The notes: generated by a model not told the origin, from the letters alone. DNA of 64,000 nt from Flavobacterium lindanitolerans (GCF_002846575.1 NZ_PJND01000007.1:434001-498000), one strand, 5' to 3'; shown: positions 1 through 10,200, counted from the first letter of the stretch. Made by a program: numbers and translations.

Positions 1-3000
1 TGTAATACTTCCAATGTGGTGAATACTTCAACTATTACAGTAACTGTTGAAAATGACACAACAGGAAATCCTTCCGGAACAGCTCCCTATTTCTATAGTA
101 TTGATGGAACTAATTTCCAAAATACCAACACATTTAATATTATTGACAATGGAAGCACACAGAATATAACCGTAACGGTAAAAGACAGTAATAACTGTAC
201 ACAAACCACAACGGTAATTATCAATCCTTTACCGGAAATAACAGCAGTTGCTGCAGTTCGCGGAACAGCAATTACCTGTACCAATGACGAATCTGTACAG
301 ATAAATGTAACGGGCGGTTCCGGAGATTTCACTTTTGATGTCTTGCCATTAGGGTCACAGGCATCTGTCACTCCGGGTCCGGGGAATAACTCCGCTACAT
401 TACTACTGACTCAGCCCGGAAGCTACACTTTCCAGGTCAAAGACAACGTAACCGGATGTTATATGCTTACCGTTCCTTACGAAATTCTGCCGTTTGACAC
501 GATTGAAGTAATAGCATCCAATCCTACCCCGGTAACTTGTTTTGGAGATTCGGACGGAACCCTTACCATTAACGTAACAGGATATACCGGTGCTTATTCA
601 TACAATGTTATCAATACAGCAGGAACAACCGTAGCAACAGGAAACGGAAGTACAGCAGTAAATCCGTTTACAATAAACGGCCTGACAGCAGGAAATCTTC
701 ATGTCGTAGTTACGGCAACTGATACACCTTTCTGTACGGAAGACTCAAACACCGTAACCGTTACTTCTCCTGATAGTCCATTACAGTTGACCGCTAATCA
801 GACTGCCAATGTAACCTGTGACAACAATCAGGGAGAAATCACAGCCTCTGCCACTGGCGGATGGGGAACCTATCTATATGAATTAGTAAACAATACAACC
901 TCAACAACTATTCAGGCGTATGCCGCCAATAGCTCCTTTACAGGTTTGGCTGCAGGAAATTATACTGTTTCGGTAAGAGATTCCGGAGGTTGTATCGTAA
1001 GCCAAACGGCTGTATTAGTACAACCGGCACTTATATCGGCTACAATAAATGCCTCTGTTACCCAGGTACTTTGCCATGGTGATACTACCGCCATGATTGA
1101 AGCCTTAAGCGTAGCAGGAGGACAAGGAAGCTATCAATTTATTCTTAATCGTTATGATGCAACAGGAACTACAATTGTTTTGAGTTCCGGACCTCAAACA
1201 AGTCCGCAATTCCCTGGACTTGGAGCAGGAATCTACAGCATCACGATTACTGATGGCTGGAATTGTAACCTGACAACACCAACATTAACAATCACTGAAC
1301 CAACTCCGGTACAAGGATTTTTATCTACAAACAGCAATATGACCTGTTTAACACAGGCAGAAATCATCGTATCCGGCTTGGGTGGAACACCGCCGTACCA
1401 ATTCAGTGCTGACGGAATATCCTATTCAAATACTTCTGTGTATACTGTAGGTCCAGGCACGTACCAATATTATGTGAAAGATGCTAACGGATGCCAGGCT
1501 GTATTGACAAATCAGGTAACCATATTGCCGGTTCCAGCTTTACAGTTAAATCTGGACCTGAGCAGCGCTTCAATAAACTGTTCAGGAGAATCGACAGCAG
1601 CCATTACAGCCAATGCAACCGGAGGATTAGGCAATTATATGTATGAATTATTAGACGGAGCATCCAATGTTCTGGCAGGACCACAAGCAGCAAATAGTTT
1701 TACCGGACTTCCTGCAGGAAATTATTATGTTCGCGTGGTAAGTCTTGACTGTAGAGAAACATCATCTGTCATCAACATTACTGACCCTGCCCAATTAACC
1801 GTAAGCTATATCAAACAAGATGTTCTTTGCTTCGGAGATGCAAACGGAAACATTGAAATTCATACAACAGGAGGAACAGGAATTATTCAATATGCAATAT
1901 CTCCTAACCTCAACCAATTTGTTACCGACAACGTGTTTGATGCACTTCCTCCAGGAAGTTATGAAGTCATCGTTCAAGACCAGAAAGGCTGTTTTGAATT
2001 GTTGAATATTGACATTTTAGAACCTGCTCCGCTTGTGGCAACAGTAGATGCCGTAAATCAGGAACTTTGTCTTAATGATGCCAATGGTTCGATAGCAATC
2101 AGCATTACAGGTGGAACAGGAAATTATCTGGTAAGTCTTGACAACGTTACATTTGTACCTGTTGTGGGTAACCAGCACACCTTCACGAATTTGGTTGGTG
2201 ATACCCTATACCTGATTTATGTAAGAGATTCTAACGGATGTAATGTAAATCCACCTGTAGAACAATATATGAACCCTGCAGTAGAGGTAATTCCAGCCGT
2301 ATCAGTACAGCCAAATTGTACGAACAACGTACCAGGAAACATCGTAACGGTAACCGTAAATGTTGAAGTTGTAAGTGATGTCCAATACTCTTTAGATGGA
2401 ATCAACTATGTGCCTTCCAACACGTTTACGAATCTTGCTCCCGGAAATTATACTGCCTATGTACAACATACAAATGGCTGTACAAAACAGGTTCCTTTCA
2501 CAATTGACAATTTATTGCCAATTACTGCAACTCCAAATGTAACAGCAAATGTGTTGTGCTTTGGAGATACTACAGGAAGTATTGAAGTAACCGCTACCGG
2601 AGGAACGGGAACAATTGAATATGCCATATCGCCTGCATTCGCCTACGGAACGGCCAACACGTTCAACAACCTGGCTGCGGGAACCTATACCGTTAAGGTT
2701 AGGGACAACATCGGCTGTGAGGTCGAACTGGCAAACATTACGGTAACAGAGCCTGCGGCAGCACTTTCGGCCACGGTTAACGGAACGCATGAAATCTGCC
2801 TGGGCGACAATAACGGTACCATAACCATAACGCCTGCGGGTGGAACGGCGCCTTATACCACAAGCCTGGATTCCAACAACCCGGCCGACTTTACTTCGAC
2901 ACTGACCTACAACAACCTGAACGGTGGGCAGACCTACACCATTTATGTGAAAGATGCCAACGGTTGCGAGATCACCCCTCAGACATTCACGATAAACAAC

Positions 3001-6000
3001 GGGGTAGACATACAGCCTACGGCAACGGTGGTAGCAAACTGTACCGGCAACGTACCAGGAAACACGGTAACCATTGGCGTAAATTCTGCAGTAGCCTCAC
3101 AGGTTCAGTACTCACTGGACGGAGTAACCTATGTAACATCAAACACGTTCAACAACGTTGCTCCGGGAACCCACACGGCTTACGTACAGCACACCAATGG
3201 CTGTACCAAAACTGTTCCTTTCACAATCAATACGCTATTACCTATCACGGCTTCGGCTAATGTAACGGCCAACGTATTGTGCTTTGGCCAGTCAACCGGA
3301 AGCATTCAGGTAACGGCCACAGGTGGAACGGGAACGATTGAATATGCCATATCGCCTGCATTCGCCTATGGGACATCAAACACGTTCAACAACCTGGCGG
3401 CAGGAACCTATACCGTTAAGGTAAGGGACAACATCGGCTGTGAGGTCGAACTGACAAACATTACGGTAACAGAGCCTGCGGCAGCACTTTCGGCTACGGT
3501 TAACGGAACGCACGAAATCTGCCTTGGCGACAATAACGGTACGATAACCATAACGCCTGCGGGTGGAACGGCGCCTTACACCACAAGCCTGGATTCCAAC
3601 AATCCGGCCGACTTTACCTCGGCACTGACCTACAACAACCTGAACGGTGGACAGACCTACACCGTATACGTGAAAGATGCCAACGGATGCGAGATTGCGC
3701 CCCAGACGTTCACGATAAACAACGGGGTTGACATACAGCCGACAGCAACGGTAGTACCTAACTGTACCGGCAACGTACCTGGAAACACGGTAACCATTAA
3801 CGTAAACCCTGCAGTAGCCTCACAGGTTCAGTACTCACTGGACGGAGTAACGTATGTAACATCAAACACGTTCAACAACGTTGCTCCGGGAACCCATACC
3901 GCCTACGTACAGCACACCAATGGCTGTACCAAAACGGTTCCTTTCACAATCAACACGCTGTCGCCTGTTACAGCTTCAGCTAACGTAACGGCAAACGTAT
4001 TGTGCTTCGGACAGTCAACCGGAAGCATTCAGGTAACGGCCACAGGTGGAACGGGAACGATTGAATATGCCATATCGCCTGCATTCGCCTATGGAACATC
4101 AAACACGTTCAACAATCTGGCGGCGGGAACCTATACCGTTAAGGTAAGGGACAACATCGGTTGCGAAGTAGAACTGACAAACATCACGGTAACCCAGCCT
4201 GCGGCAGCACTTTCGGCCACGGTTAACGGAACGCACGAAATCTGTCTGGGGGACAATAACGGTACGATAACCATAACGCCTGCCGGAGGAACGGCACCTT
4301 ACACCACAAGCCTGGATTCCAACAACCCGAGCGACTTTACATCGGCACTGGCCTACTCCAACCTGAACGGTGGGCAGACCTACACCGTTTACGTGAAAGA
4401 TGCCAACGGATGCGAGATTGCGCCTCAGACATTCACGATAAACAACGGGGTAGACATACAGCCTACGGCAACGGTGGTAGCAAACTGTACCAGCAACGTA
4501 CCTGGAAACACGGTAACAATTGGCGTAAATTCTGCAGTAGCCTCACAGGTTCAGTACTCACTGGACGGAGTAACCTATGCTGCTTCCAATGTATTTACGA
4601 ATGTAGCACCGGGAAGCCATACCGCCTACGTACAGCACACGAATGGCTGTACCAAAACGGTTCCTTTCACCATCAATACGCTAATACCGGTTACGGCTAA
4701 CGCAAACGTAACTGCAAACGTATTGTGCTTCGGACAGTCAACCGGAAGCATTCAGGTAACGGCCACAGGTGGAACGGGAACCATTGAATATGCCATATCA
4801 CCTGCCTTCGCCTACGGAACTGCCAACACATTCAACAACCTGGCGGCGGGAACCTATACCGTTAAGGTTAGGGACAACATCGGCTGTGAGGTCGAACTGA
4901 CAAACATTACGGTAACAGAGCCTGCGGCTGCGCTTACGGCTACTGTTAACGGAACCCACGAAATCTGCCTTGGCGACAATAACGGTACGATAACCATAAC
5001 GCCTGCGGGTGGAACGGCGCCTTATTCCACAAGCCTCGATTCCAACAACCCGGCCGACTTTACTTCGACACTGACCTACAACAACCTGAACGGTGGACAG
5101 ACCTACACCGTTTACGTGAAAGATGCCAACGGTTGCGAAATCACCCCTCAGACATTCACGATAAACAACGGGGTTGACATACAGCCTACGGCAACGGTGG
5201 TAGCAAACTGTACCGGCAACGTACCTGGAAACACGGTAACCATAGGTGTGAATCCTGCTATTGCTTCTCAAGTGCAGTATTCATTGGATGGAGTAACCTA
5301 TGTAACATCCAACACATTTACGAATGTAGCACCGGGAACCCACACGGCTTACGTACAGCACACCAATGGCTGTACCAAAACGGTTCCTTTTACTATCAAT
5401 ACGCTGTCGCCTGTTACAGCTTCAGCTAACGTAACGGCAAACGTATTGTGCTTCGGACAGTCAACCGGAAGCATTCAGGTAACGGCCACAGGTGGAACAG
5501 GAACGATTGAATATGCCATATCGCCTGCCTTCGCCTACGGAACTGCAAACACGTTCAACAACCTGGCGTCGGGAACCTATACCGTTAAGGTAAGGGACAA
5601 TATCGGTTGCGAAGTAGAATTGACAAACATCACGGTAACCCAGCCTGCGGCTGCGCTTACGGCTACTGTTAACGGAACCCACGAAATCTGCCTTGGCGAC
5701 AATAACGGTACGATAACCATAACGCCTGCGGGTGGAACGGCGCCTTATACCACAAGCCTGGATTCCAACAACCCGGCCGACTTTACATCGGCACTGACCT
5801 ACAACAACCTGAACGGTGGACAGACCTACACAGTTTACGTAAAAGATGCCAACGGATGTGAAATCACACCTCAAACATTCACGATAAACAGGGGTGTAGA
5901 TATCCGACCAACGGTAACGGTAGTCCCAAACTGTACCAACAACGTACCAGGAAACACGGTTACCATTAACGTAAACCCTGCACTAGCCTCACAGGTCCAG

Positions 6001-8028
6001 TACTCACTGGACGGAGTAACGTATGCTGCTTCCAATGTATTTACGAATGTGGCTCCGGGAAGCCATACCGCCTACGTACAGCACACGAATGGCTGTACCA
6101 AAACGGTTCCTTTCACCATCAATACGCTAATACCGGTTACGGCTAACGCCAACGTAACGGCCAACGTATTGTGCTTTGGCCAGTCAACAGGAAGCATACA
6201 GGTAACGGCCACAGGAGGAACGGGTGTATATCAATATGCGATTTCACCTGCTTATAGCTATTCTTCTTCCAATACATTCACCAATCTTGCTGCCGGAACC
6301 TATACCGTTAAGGTAAAAGACCAGAATGGCTGTGAAATCACGCTTACAAATATTACGGTAACTCAACCTGCGGCAGCGCTTACAGCAGTCGTAAACGGAA
6401 CTCCTGAAACTTGTGACGGATTAGATGATGGTACTATAACAATTATACCTTCTGGAGGAACAGCACCTTATTATACAAGCCTTAACTCAAACAATCCTGC
6501 CAACTTTACGACTACACTGACTTACACCGGCTTAATTGGAGGAAGGCAATATACCGTATTTGTAAAAGATGCCAATGGATGTCAGATTACTCCGGCAGTT
6601 TTCCGTGTAAACGATGGCTTAAATCTGCAACCTACTGCGGTCGTAGCTACGAATTGCAACGGTAATACACCGGGAAATACGGTAACAGTTTCTGTAAATC
6701 CGGCGGTTGTAAATGACGTACAGTATTCCTTGGATGGAGTTAATTATGTAAGCTCAAATGTATTCAACAACCTGCCGGTTGGTCCGCATACTATTTATGT
6801 CAGACATACAAACGGCTGTACTAAAACGACAACAGTTAGGATAAATCCTGTGACACCAATTACGGCTAGCGCAACAGCTGTCAATGCAACATGTAACGGC
6901 TTGTCAAACGGACGAATCACTGTAACGGCTTCCGGAGGAACAGGACCATTGCAATATGGAATTTCTCCTGATTTCAACCTTACTTCAAGCAATGTATTCC
7001 AGAATCTTGCAGCAGGAAACTATATTGTTAGGGCTGTCGATTCTAAAGGATGTTACAAAGAGGTAACTATTGCCGTAACAGAACCTAATGCATTACAGGC
7101 AACCGTAGTAGATGTACTTCAGGAAATTTGCGTAGACGATGATAATGGGGCTATTGAAATTGCGGTCACCGGAGGAACAGCTCCTTATTCAACAAGTCTT
7201 TCAGAAAATGGTACTTATGTTCGAAATGAATTCTTATACGAGAATCTGAACGGCGGACAGACCTATACCATTTATGTAAAAGATTCAAGAGGCTGTACTA
7301 CTTCTGTACAGGTAACCCTGGACGCTCCTGTTGATATTGATGCAAGAGAAAATATAGTTTACAACTGTAACGGAAATACAGTTACTATATCAGTAAGTCC
7401 GGGTGTAGCCAATAACGTAACCTATTCCTTAGATGGCGGTACACCCCAAACAGGAAATATATTTACAGACCTTACCAACGGACGCCATACGGTTGAAGTC
7501 CTTCATACTTCTGCTTGTACAGATACGGTTTCATTCTTCATCAGCAATGCCGTACCTGTGACTGTTACTCTTGCAGAAACCGGACTTAACAAAATTACCG
7601 CAACCGCTTTCGGAGGAACAGGAAATTATACTTACACTTTCAACGGCTATGATAACGGAAGAAACAACGTATATGTTTTCTATCAATCCGGCACTTATGA
7701 AGTTATAGTAACCGACAGTAACGGATGTGAAGCACGGGCTACAATCAACGTAGTCTTTGTCGACATCACGATTCCAAACGTAACGACCCCTAATGAGGAC
7801 GGTGACAATGACACCTGGTCGCCTGGCAATACGCAAAACTATCCTAACATTACCACAGACATTTTTGACAGGTATGGAAGGAAACTTGCAACATTGAGAC
7901 AAGGACAATCATGGGACGGAAAATACAATGGTACCGAAATGCCTTCAGGAGATTACTGGTACATCATCAAACTTGGAAATCCAAATGATAACCGGGAATT
8001 TGTCGGAAACTTCACTATTTACAGATAA
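1..8028 (+). CDS. Giant SprB-repeat surface protein with T9SS type B sorting domain (5' end outside window)
   Basis: The frame is open from the first base, so the N-terminus is missing; 2,675 residues are visible. It is built almost wholly of roughly 80-residue SprB-type repeats with the pattern C-x-G-(5-6x)-G-x-I-x-V-x-A-x-GG-(4x)-Y and a later 'A-G-x-Y-x-V-x-V-x-D-x-x-G-C'. In the middle, three different repeats form a 241-residue superunit that recurs almost unchanged. The last ~90 residues (P-N-V-T-T-P-N-E-D-G-D-N-D onward, then FDRYGRKL and W-D-G-K-Y-N-G) match the gliding-motility CHU_C / T9SS type B C-terminal domain. By family knowledge such proteins are exported by the type IX secretion system and act as cell-surface adhesins, SprB being moved along the surface during gliding. 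Whether this is SprB itself or a paralogue cannot be decided without the N-terminus. The SprF-like gene downstream supports this reading. Confidence 0.93.
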   Translation, partial: CNTSNVVNTSTITVTVENDTTGNPSGTAPYFYSIDGTNFQNTNTFNIIDNGSTQNITVTVKDSNNCTQTTTVIINPLPEITAVAAVRGTAITCTNDESVQINVTGGSGDFTFDVLPLGSQASVTPGPGNNSATLLLTQPGSYTFQVKDNVTGCYMLTVPYEILPFDTIEVIASNPTPVTCFGDSDGTLTINVTGYTGAYSYNVINTAGTTVATGNGSTAVNPFTINGLTAGNLHVVVTATDTPFCTEDSNTVTVTSPDSPLQLTANQTANVTCDNNQGEITASATGGWGTYLYELVNNTTSTTIQAYAANSSFTGLAAGNYTVSVRDSGGCIVSQTAVLVQPALISATINASVTQVLCHGDTTAMIEALSVAGGQGSYQFILNRYDATGTTIVLSSGPQTSPQFPGLGAGIYSITITDGWNCNLTTPTLTITEPTPVQGFLSTNSNMTCLTQAEIIVSGLGGTPPYQFSADGISYSNTSVYTVGPGTYQYYVKDANGCQAVLTNQVTILPVPALQLNLDLSSASINCSGESTAAITANATGGLGNYMYELLDGASNVLAGPQAANSFTGLPAGNYYVRVVSLDCRETSSVINITDPAQLTVSYIKQDVLCFGDANGNIEIHTTGGTGIIQYAISPNLNQFVTDNVFDALPPGSYEVIVQDQKGCFELLNIDILEPAPLVATVDAVNQELCLNDANGSIAISITGGTGNYLVSLDNVTFVPVVGNQHTFTNLVGDTLYLIYVRDSNGCNVNPPVEQYMNPAVEVIPAVSVQPNCTNNVPGNIVTVTVNVEVVSDVQYSLDGINYVPSNTFTNLAPGNYTAYVQHTNGCTKQVPFTIDNLLPITATPNVTANVLCFGDTTGSIEVTATGGTGTIEYAISPAFAYGTANTFNNLAAGTYTVKVRDNIGCEVELANITVTEPAAALSATVNGTHEICLGDNNGTITITPAGGTAPYTTSLDSNNPADFTSTLTYNNLNGGQTYTIYVKDANGCEITPQTFTINNGVDIQPTATVVANCTGNVPGNTVTIGVNSAVASQVQYSLDGVTYVTSNTFNNVAPGTHTAYVQHTNGCTKTVPFTINTLLPITASANVTANVLCFGQSTGSIQVTATGGTGTIEYAISPAFAYGTSNTFNNLAAGTYTVKVRDNIGCEVELTNITVTEPAAALSATVNGTHEICLGDNNGTITITPAGGTAPYTTSLDSNNPADFTSALTYNNLNGGQTYTVYVKDANGCEIAPQTFTINNGVDIQPTATVVPNCTGNVPGNTVTINVNPAVASQVQYSLDGVTYVTSNTFNNVAPGTHTAYVQHTNGCTKTVPFTINTLSPVTASANVTANVLCFGQSTGSIQVTATGGTGTIEYAISPAFAYGTSNTFNNLAAGTYTVKVRDNIGCEVELTNITVTQPAAALSATVNGTHEICLGDNNGTITITPAGGTAPYTTSLDSNNPSDFTSALAYSNLNGGQTYTVYVKDANGCEIAPQTFTINNGVDIQPTATVVANCTSNVPGNTVTIGVNSAVASQVQYSLDGVTYAASNVFTNVAPGSHTAYVQHTNGCTKTVPFTINTLIPVTANANVTANVLCFGQSTGSIQVTATGGTGTIEYAISPAFAYGTANTFNNLAAGTYTVKVRDNIGCEVELTNITVTEPAAALTATVNGTHEICLGDNNGTITITPAGGTAPYSTSLDSNNPADFTSTLTYNNLNGGQTYTVYVKDANGCEITPQTFTINNGVDIQPTATVVANCTGNVPGNTVTIGVNPAIASQVQYSLDGVTYVTSNTFTNVAPGTHTAYVQHTNGCTKTVPFTINTLSPVTASANVTANVLCFGQSTGSIQVTATGGTGTIEYAISPAFAYGTANTFNNLASGTYTVKVRDNIGCEVELTNITVTQPAAALTATVNGTHEICLGDNNGTITITPAGGTAPYTTSLDSNNPADFTSALTYNNLNGGQTYTVYVKDANGCEITPQTFTINRGVDIRPTVTVVPNCTNNVPGNTVTINVNPALASQVQYSLDGVTYAASNVFTNVAPGSHTAYVQHTNGCTKTVPFTINTLIPVTANANVTANVLCFGQSTGSIQVTATGGTGVYQYAISPAYSYSSSNTFTNLAAGTYTVKVKDQNGCEITLTNITVTQPAAALTAVVNGTPETCDGLDDGTITIIPSGGTAPYYTSLNSNNPANFTTTLTYTGLIGGRQYTVFVKDANGCQITPAVFRVNDGLNLQPTAVVATNCNGNTPGNTVTVSVNPAVVNDVQYSLDGVNYVSSNVFNNLPVGPHTIYVRHTNGCTKTTTVRINPVTPITASATAVNATCNGLSNGRITVTASGGTGPLQYGISPDFNLTSSNVFQNLAAGNYIVRAVDSKGCYKEVTIAVTEPNALQATVVDVLQEICVDDDNGAIEIAVTGGTAPYSTSLSENGTYVRNEFLYENLNGGQTYTIYVKDSRGCTTSVQVTLDAPVDIDARENIVYNCNGNTVTISVSPGVANNVTYSLDGGTPQTGNIFTDLTNGRHTVEVLHTSACTDTVSFFISNAVPVTVTLAETGLNKITATAFGGTGNYTYTFNGYDNGRNNVYVFYQSGTYEVIVTDSNGCEARATINVVFVDITIPNVTTPNEDGDNDTWSPGNTQNYPNITTDIFDRYGRKLATLRQGQSWDGKYNGTEMPSGDYWYIIKLGNPNDNREFVGNFTIYR
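2551..6165 (+). repeat. Five in-frame 723-bp near-identical tandem units inside the SprB-like gene
   Basis: The anchor encoding V-L-C-F-G occurs at 2551, 3274, 3997, 4720, 5443 and 6166, exactly 723 bp (241 codons) apart each time. Units are nearly identical at the nucleotide level from about 2640 to 6220, including synonymous sites, whereas the same repeats outside this span are diverged. Each unit carries three SprB-type repeats beginning with CFG, CLGDNNG and NCT(G/S/N)NVPGN. The array is richer in G/C-ending codons (gcc, acg, ggc) than the flanks by eye; GC was not computed. This pattern indicates recent amplification or homogenisation. Confidence 0.95.
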
Positions 8029-8038
8029 ATGAGAAGAG

Positions 8039-8072
8039 CCGTTCCTATCGGAAATGGGTAGGAACGGTTTTA
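8039..8072 (+). terminator. Hairpin terminator after the SprB-like gene
   Basis: Nine-base arms at 8039-8047 and 8059-8067 (CCGTTCCTA / TAGGAACGG) are followed by TTTTAATT. The hairpin lies 10 bp after the stop codon and before the sprF-like gene, so it may attenuate rather than fully end transcription if the two are co-expressed. Confidence 0.75.
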
Positions 8073-8101
8073 ATTAAAGTGCCCCAAAAACAAGATATAA
8101 A

Positions 8102-9046
8102 ATGAAAAAAATATACCACTTTCTGTTGATTTTCTTGACAATACATACAGTACATTCTCAAGAACTGTCGATACCAACCTTCACCCAATACCTGGCAGAT
8201 AACCCATTTGTTATTTCGCCATCTTATGCAGGGATAGGTGACAATGTGAAAATCCGAATGAATGGCCTCACACAATGGGTCGGAATCAAAGATGCCCCGG
8301 ATATGCAATCGTTAGCCGCTGATATGAGGATTTCAGACAACTCCGGAATCGGGCTGTTTCTTTACAATGACAAAAACGGAAATACACGGCAGTATGGAGG
8401 CAAGTTTTCTTTTGCCCATCACCTTATCCTGGATAAATATTACGACCAGTTCCTGTCTTTCGGGATTTCATACAACCTGAACCAGTTCCGGCTTGAAATC
8501 GAAAATTTCAATGTCCCGGATATGGGTGTAAAAGACGACCGGGCTCTCATCAACCATAACTTTGACGTATCCGTATTGTATCGTATTCAGGATTTTTATT
8601 TCAGCTTCAACGCCAGCAATATTCTAAATAAAAACCTGGACAAGTTCAACATCAACGAACCTGGAAAACTCCGAAATTATCAGTTTTATACCGGTTATAT
8701 TTTTAGAGAAAACCGAAATAGTGCTTTCGAAGTAGAGCCGTCTGCTTATGTACAATATTTTGAAAGTGACGGACGTTCCTCAACAGACCTGAATGTAAAG
8801 TTACGCTGGAAAGATAATAATGACGACTATTATTGGGCAGGATTAAGCTACCGCTTCCTGAACGACCAGATGATGGAACCCATAAACATTGGACCAATGG
8901 CCGGACTAAAAAAATCTAACTTTTATTTTGCCTATTCCTACCAGCTCACTACCAACGAGCTGATGGCATATAACAGCGGAACGCATATGATTACGCTTGG
9001 TCTTGATATTTTCCAGGGAGTCAGCAATTGTCCTTGTACTTTTTAA
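8102..9046 (+). CDS. PorP/SprF family type IX secretion outer-membrane protein
   Basis: This 314-residue protein starts with a signal peptide (MKKIYHFLLIFLTIHTVHSQ). It then shows the typical PorP/SprF start, in which a short 'PTFTQYLADNPFVISPSYAGIGD' stretch precedes a string of amphipathic beta strands. Family members are about 300-residue outer-membrane barrels. SprF is needed for surface delivery of SprB in Flavobacterium johnsoniae, and paralogues usually sit directly downstream of the large type B-sorted cargo they serve. The position 73 bp behind the giant repeat protein fits that rule, so it probably secretes or anchors that protein. Substrate pairing is inference; family assignment is firm. 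Confidence 0.9.
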   Translation: MKKIYHFLLIFLTIHTVHSQELSIPTFTQYLADNPFVISPSYAGIGDNVKIRMNGLTQWVGIKDAPDMQSLAADMRISDNSGIGLFLYNDKNGNTRQYGGKFSFAHHLILDKYYDQFLSFGISYNLNQFRLEIENFNVPDMGVKDDRALINHNFDVSVLYRIQDFYFSFNASNILNKNLDKFNINEPGKLRNYQFYTGYIFRENRNSAFEVEPSAYVQYFESDGRSSTDLNVKLRWKDNNDDYYWAGLSYRFLNDQMMEPINIGPMAGLKKSNFYFAYSYQLTTNELMAYNSGTHMITLGLDIFQGVSNCPCTF

Positions 9047-9068
9047 GGAATATATAACACACTGAAAG

Positions 9069-9099
9069 ACGCGGGTCAATTGACCCGCGTTTCTTTTTT
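9069..9099 (+). terminator. Hairpin terminator after the sprF-like gene
   Basis: A perfect 22-bp palindrome at 9069-9090 (arms ACGCGGGTCAA / TTGACCCGCGT) is followed by TTCTTTTTTG. It is a strong intrinsic terminator 22 bp after the stop codon. Confidence 0.85.
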
Positions 9100-9188
9100 G
9101 ACTAATTTAGCTGTTCTCCTACCGCGCTTACCTACCTTATTTATTTCTTGTACACGCCTTCAAAACTAGCGCCACATATAGTTTTAGA

Positions 9189-9638
9189 ATGGATATATTC
9201 ACAAAAGAGAAGCGAAGCAAAATCATGCGCGCTATCAAAAGCAAGGATACCAAAGAAGAACGACTTTTGGCAAAAGCGCTATGGCGTCGCGGACACCGAT
9301 ACAGAAAACATGACCGCACTGTTTTTGGAACCCCTGACCTTTCTTTTAAAAAATATAGAATTGCCATTTTTGTAGACGGCGAATTTTTCCATGGCAAAGA
9401 TTGGGAAAGTATACAGCAACGACTCGACACCAATAAAGAATTCTGGCTTTCCAAAATTGAAAGAAACAGGAATCGTGACAAAATCGTCAATGAATATCTC
9501 ACTTCAAAAGGATGGCTGGTACTTCGATTCTGGAGTAAAGACGTAAAACGAAAACTATACACCACCGTGAGGACTATCGAAAAAGAAATCGAAAACGTCC
9601 ATAAAAAAATATATTTTCAGGACACTCCACACCAATAA
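9189..9638 (+). CDS. vsr: Very short patch repair (Vsr) family DNA mismatch endonuclease
   Basis: The 149-residue product matches Vsr throughout: an N-terminal 'KIMRAIKSKDTKEE' segment, 'ALWRRGHRYRKHD', the catalytic-core stretch 'GTPDLSFKKYRIAIFVDG' with the metal-binding Asp of PDL, then 'FFHGKDW' and a C-terminal 'GWLVLRFWSKDV' segment. In E. coli Vsr nicks 5' of the T in T:G mismatches produced by deamination of 5-methylcytosine made by Dcm. No cytosine methyltransferase or restriction gene lies next to it here, so its partner, if any, must be elsewhere. The start is the ATG giving MDIFTKEKRSK; a competing upstream frame is only a shadow. It is flanked by hairpins and reads as a single-gene unit or leads into the next gene 40 bp on. 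Confidence 0.88.
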   Translation: MDIFTKEKRSKIMRAIKSKDTKEERLLAKALWRRGHRYRKHDRTVFGTPDLSFKKYRIAIFVDGEFFHGKDWESIQQRLDTNKEFWLSKIERNRNRDKIVNEYLTSKGWLVLRFWSKDVKRKLYTTVRTIEKEIENVHKKIYFQDTPHQ

Positions 9639-9678
9639 AGACTTCGGGCAATTTTCCTATCTTTAAACAAAAATACAC

Positions 9679-10188
9679 ATGAAAAAAACAGTACTTCTCC
9701 TCTTCCTGATGGCAACCGTAACCGTATACGGACAAAAGAAAAAAGCAGATGCCGTAGAGAAAGAAAAAATCACAAAACTTTTAGATGAATGGCATGCCGC
9801 TGCTGCCCGGGCCGATTTTAATGAGTATTTCGGAAAACTCACCGAAAACTCTATTTTTATAGGAACCGATGCAACCGAAAACTGGAACAAAAAACAATTT
9901 GAAGCTTTCTCCAAACCCTATTTTGACAAAGGAAAAGCATGGAATTTCAAAGCCCTGGAAAGGAATATCTTTTTGAGTGATGATGGAAAACTGGCCTGGT
10001 TTGACGAACTTCTCGATACCCAAATGAAAATATGCAGAGGTTCCGGCGTTTTGGAAAAAATAAACGGCAAATGGATGATTCGGCACTATGTCTTGTCTAC
10101 AACTGTGCCCAACGATGTCATAGATGAAGTCATCAAGGTTAAAACACCAATTGAAGACAAACTGATTGAAACGCTAAAAAAGAAATAA
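9679..10188 (+). CDS. Exported SnoaL/NTF2-like protein
   Basis: 169 residues with a signal peptide ending near VYGQ (residue 19). The mature part 'KITKLLDEWHAAAARADFNEYFGKLTENSIFIGTD' followed by 'W-(5x)-F-(4x)-P-Y-F' and 'GVLEKINGKWMIRHYVLS' is the hallmark of the NTF2-like/SnoaL_3 (DUF4440-like) cone fold. These small alpha+beta domains bind or turn over hydrophobic ligands, but the substrate cannot be read from sequence. Export suggests a periplasmic role. A TATCTTTA element at 9658-9665 could be its -7 box. A strong terminator follows directly. Confidence 0.75.
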   Translation: MKKTVLLLFLMATVTVYGQKKKADAVEKEKITKLLDEWHAAAARADFNEYFGKLTENSIFIGTDATENWNKKQFEAFSKPYFDKGKAWNFKALERNIFLSDDGKLAWFDELLDTQMKICRGSGVLEKINGKWMIRHYVLSTTVPNDVIDEVIKVKTPIEDKLIETLKKK

Positions 10189-10200
10189 CGACAAATAAAA

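Noticed and set aside
4798..5271. Long minus-strand open frame (157 codons) inside the repeat array, and a similar one at 5461-5874
   Set aside because: They repeat with the 723-bp unit and arise from codon bias of the sense gene; composition (many Arg, Ser, Cys, Tyr) is not protein-like.
2551..6165. Regular array that could suggest CRISPR or satellite DNA
   Set aside because: The unit is 723 bp, stays in frame and encodes SprB repeats; there are no short spacers and no cas genes.
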